Below, one piece after another: positions 5,041-5,274 of a stretch of DNA of 5,274 nucleotides. The position numbers were made by a program, and so were the translations under genes. The notes below the pieces were generated by a model. It was given only the letters and a program-made list of their open reading frames with translations. It ran no database searches and was not told the origin of the DNA. The DNA is from Candidatus Bathyarchaeota archaeon B26-1 (lineage in GTDB: Archaea; Thermoproteota; Bathyarchaeia; Bathyarchaeales; B26-1), in assembly GCA_001593925.1 (NCBI GenBank), contig LUCD01000110.1, positions 1 through 5,274 of the forward strand, read 5' to 3'. Position 1 is the first letter of the stretch, and each line of letters starts with the position of its first letter.

Positions 5041-5274
5041 ATGAGGTTCAGCGGGATCGAGAAGACAAGTCTCGTAGATTTTCCAGACAGGGTAGCGTCG
5101 GTTCTCTTCACACCCGGCTGTAACCTACGTTGCCCCTACTGTTACAACTGGAGGATCGTCTTAGAGCCTAAGGGCCCGTTCCTCTCAGAGGAAGAAGCTC
5201 TACAGATATTGAGGTCTAGGAGGAAGTACATCGACGCTGTTGTTGTGACGGGTGGGGAGCCAACGATTCACAGG
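5041..5274 (+). CDS. nrdG: Anaerobic ribonucleotide reductase activating protein, radical SAM (N-terminal part)
   Basis: The frame is open for 78 codons from ATG 5041 to the window edge, so the C-terminal part is missing. The protein begins with MRFSGIEKTSLVDFPDR, typical of NrdG-like activases. The radical-SAM cluster motif CX3CX2C is present as C27, C31 and C34 (CNLRCPYC), which binds the [4Fe-4S] cluster and S-adenosylmethionine, followed by the TGGEPT motif for SAM binding near residue 72. It would generate the 5'-deoxyadenosyl radical that takes a hydrogen from G672 of NrdD. The start lies 7 bp after the nrdD stop with only a weak GAAAATGAG-type ribosome site, so translational coupling to nrdD is likely. 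By sequence alone a glycyl-radical activase of the pyruvate formate-lyase type is possible, but the gene next to nrdD makes NrdG the best call. Confidence 0.93.
   Translation, partial: MRFSGIEKTSLVDFPDRVASVLFTPGCNLRCPYCYNWRIVLEPKGPFLSEEEALQILRSRRKYIDAVVVTGGEPTIHR

Noticed and set aside
3465..5111. Short frames in other frames of nrdD (3465-3668, 4757-4972, 4821-5111)
   Set aside because: They are shadows of nrdD and nrdG, which carry complete sets of family motifs.

Overview
The window reads as a piece of an archaeal chromosome. The reasons are a FAU-1 family RNA-binding/ribonuclease protein (DUF402 C-terminus), an archaeal-type RNA 3'-phosphate cyclase, AT-rich TATA-like boxes with no bacterial -35/-10 pairs, TTG start codons behind strong Shine-Dalgarno sequences, and heavy use of AGG/AGA for arginine. 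An anaerobic (class III) ribonucleotide reductase with its activase points to an anaerobic lifestyle. The exact lineage cannot be fixed from sequence alone; a member of the TACK archaea, for example a Bathyarchaeia-like organism, is my guess and no more.

Layout. Positions 1-330 hold the N-terminal 110 codons of an unrecognised coiled-coil protein on the minus strand, cut by the window edge. A 111-bp divergent promoter region (331-441) separates it from a two-gene plus-strand unit: rtcA (442-1482, TTG start) and a FAU-1 family gene (best start TTG 1505, end 2572). These two are 22 bp apart and look co-transcribed. Both act on RNA: one cyclises RNA 3'-phosphate ends, the other binds AU-rich RNA and belongs to a family reported to have ribonuclease activity.

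A 340-bp AT-rich intergenic stretch (2573-2912) follows. Its first half can fold into several hairpins, some mutually exclusive. Its middle carries T-rich runs suited to archaeal termination. Its last third carries the nrdD promoter: a clear TATA box, a 10-bp palindrome just downstream of it, and a small hairpin over the ribosome binding site.

The right end is the class III ribonucleotide reductase operon: nrdD (2913-5033, complete, no intein, all key catalytic residues recognisable) and, 7 bp later, the start of the radical-SAM activase nrdG (5041 to the window end). NrdG makes the glycyl radical on NrdD, which then reduces ribonucleoside triphosphates to deoxyribonucleotides without oxygen.

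I see no mobile element, CRISPR array, tRNA or rRNA. No clearly new system is visible. The points most worth a second look are the altered nucleotide-binding loop of RtcA, the apparently short FAU-1 protein, the rtcA leader hairpin that covers its ribosome binding site, the foldable intergenic segment after the FAU-1 gene, and the palindrome in the nrdD promoter.
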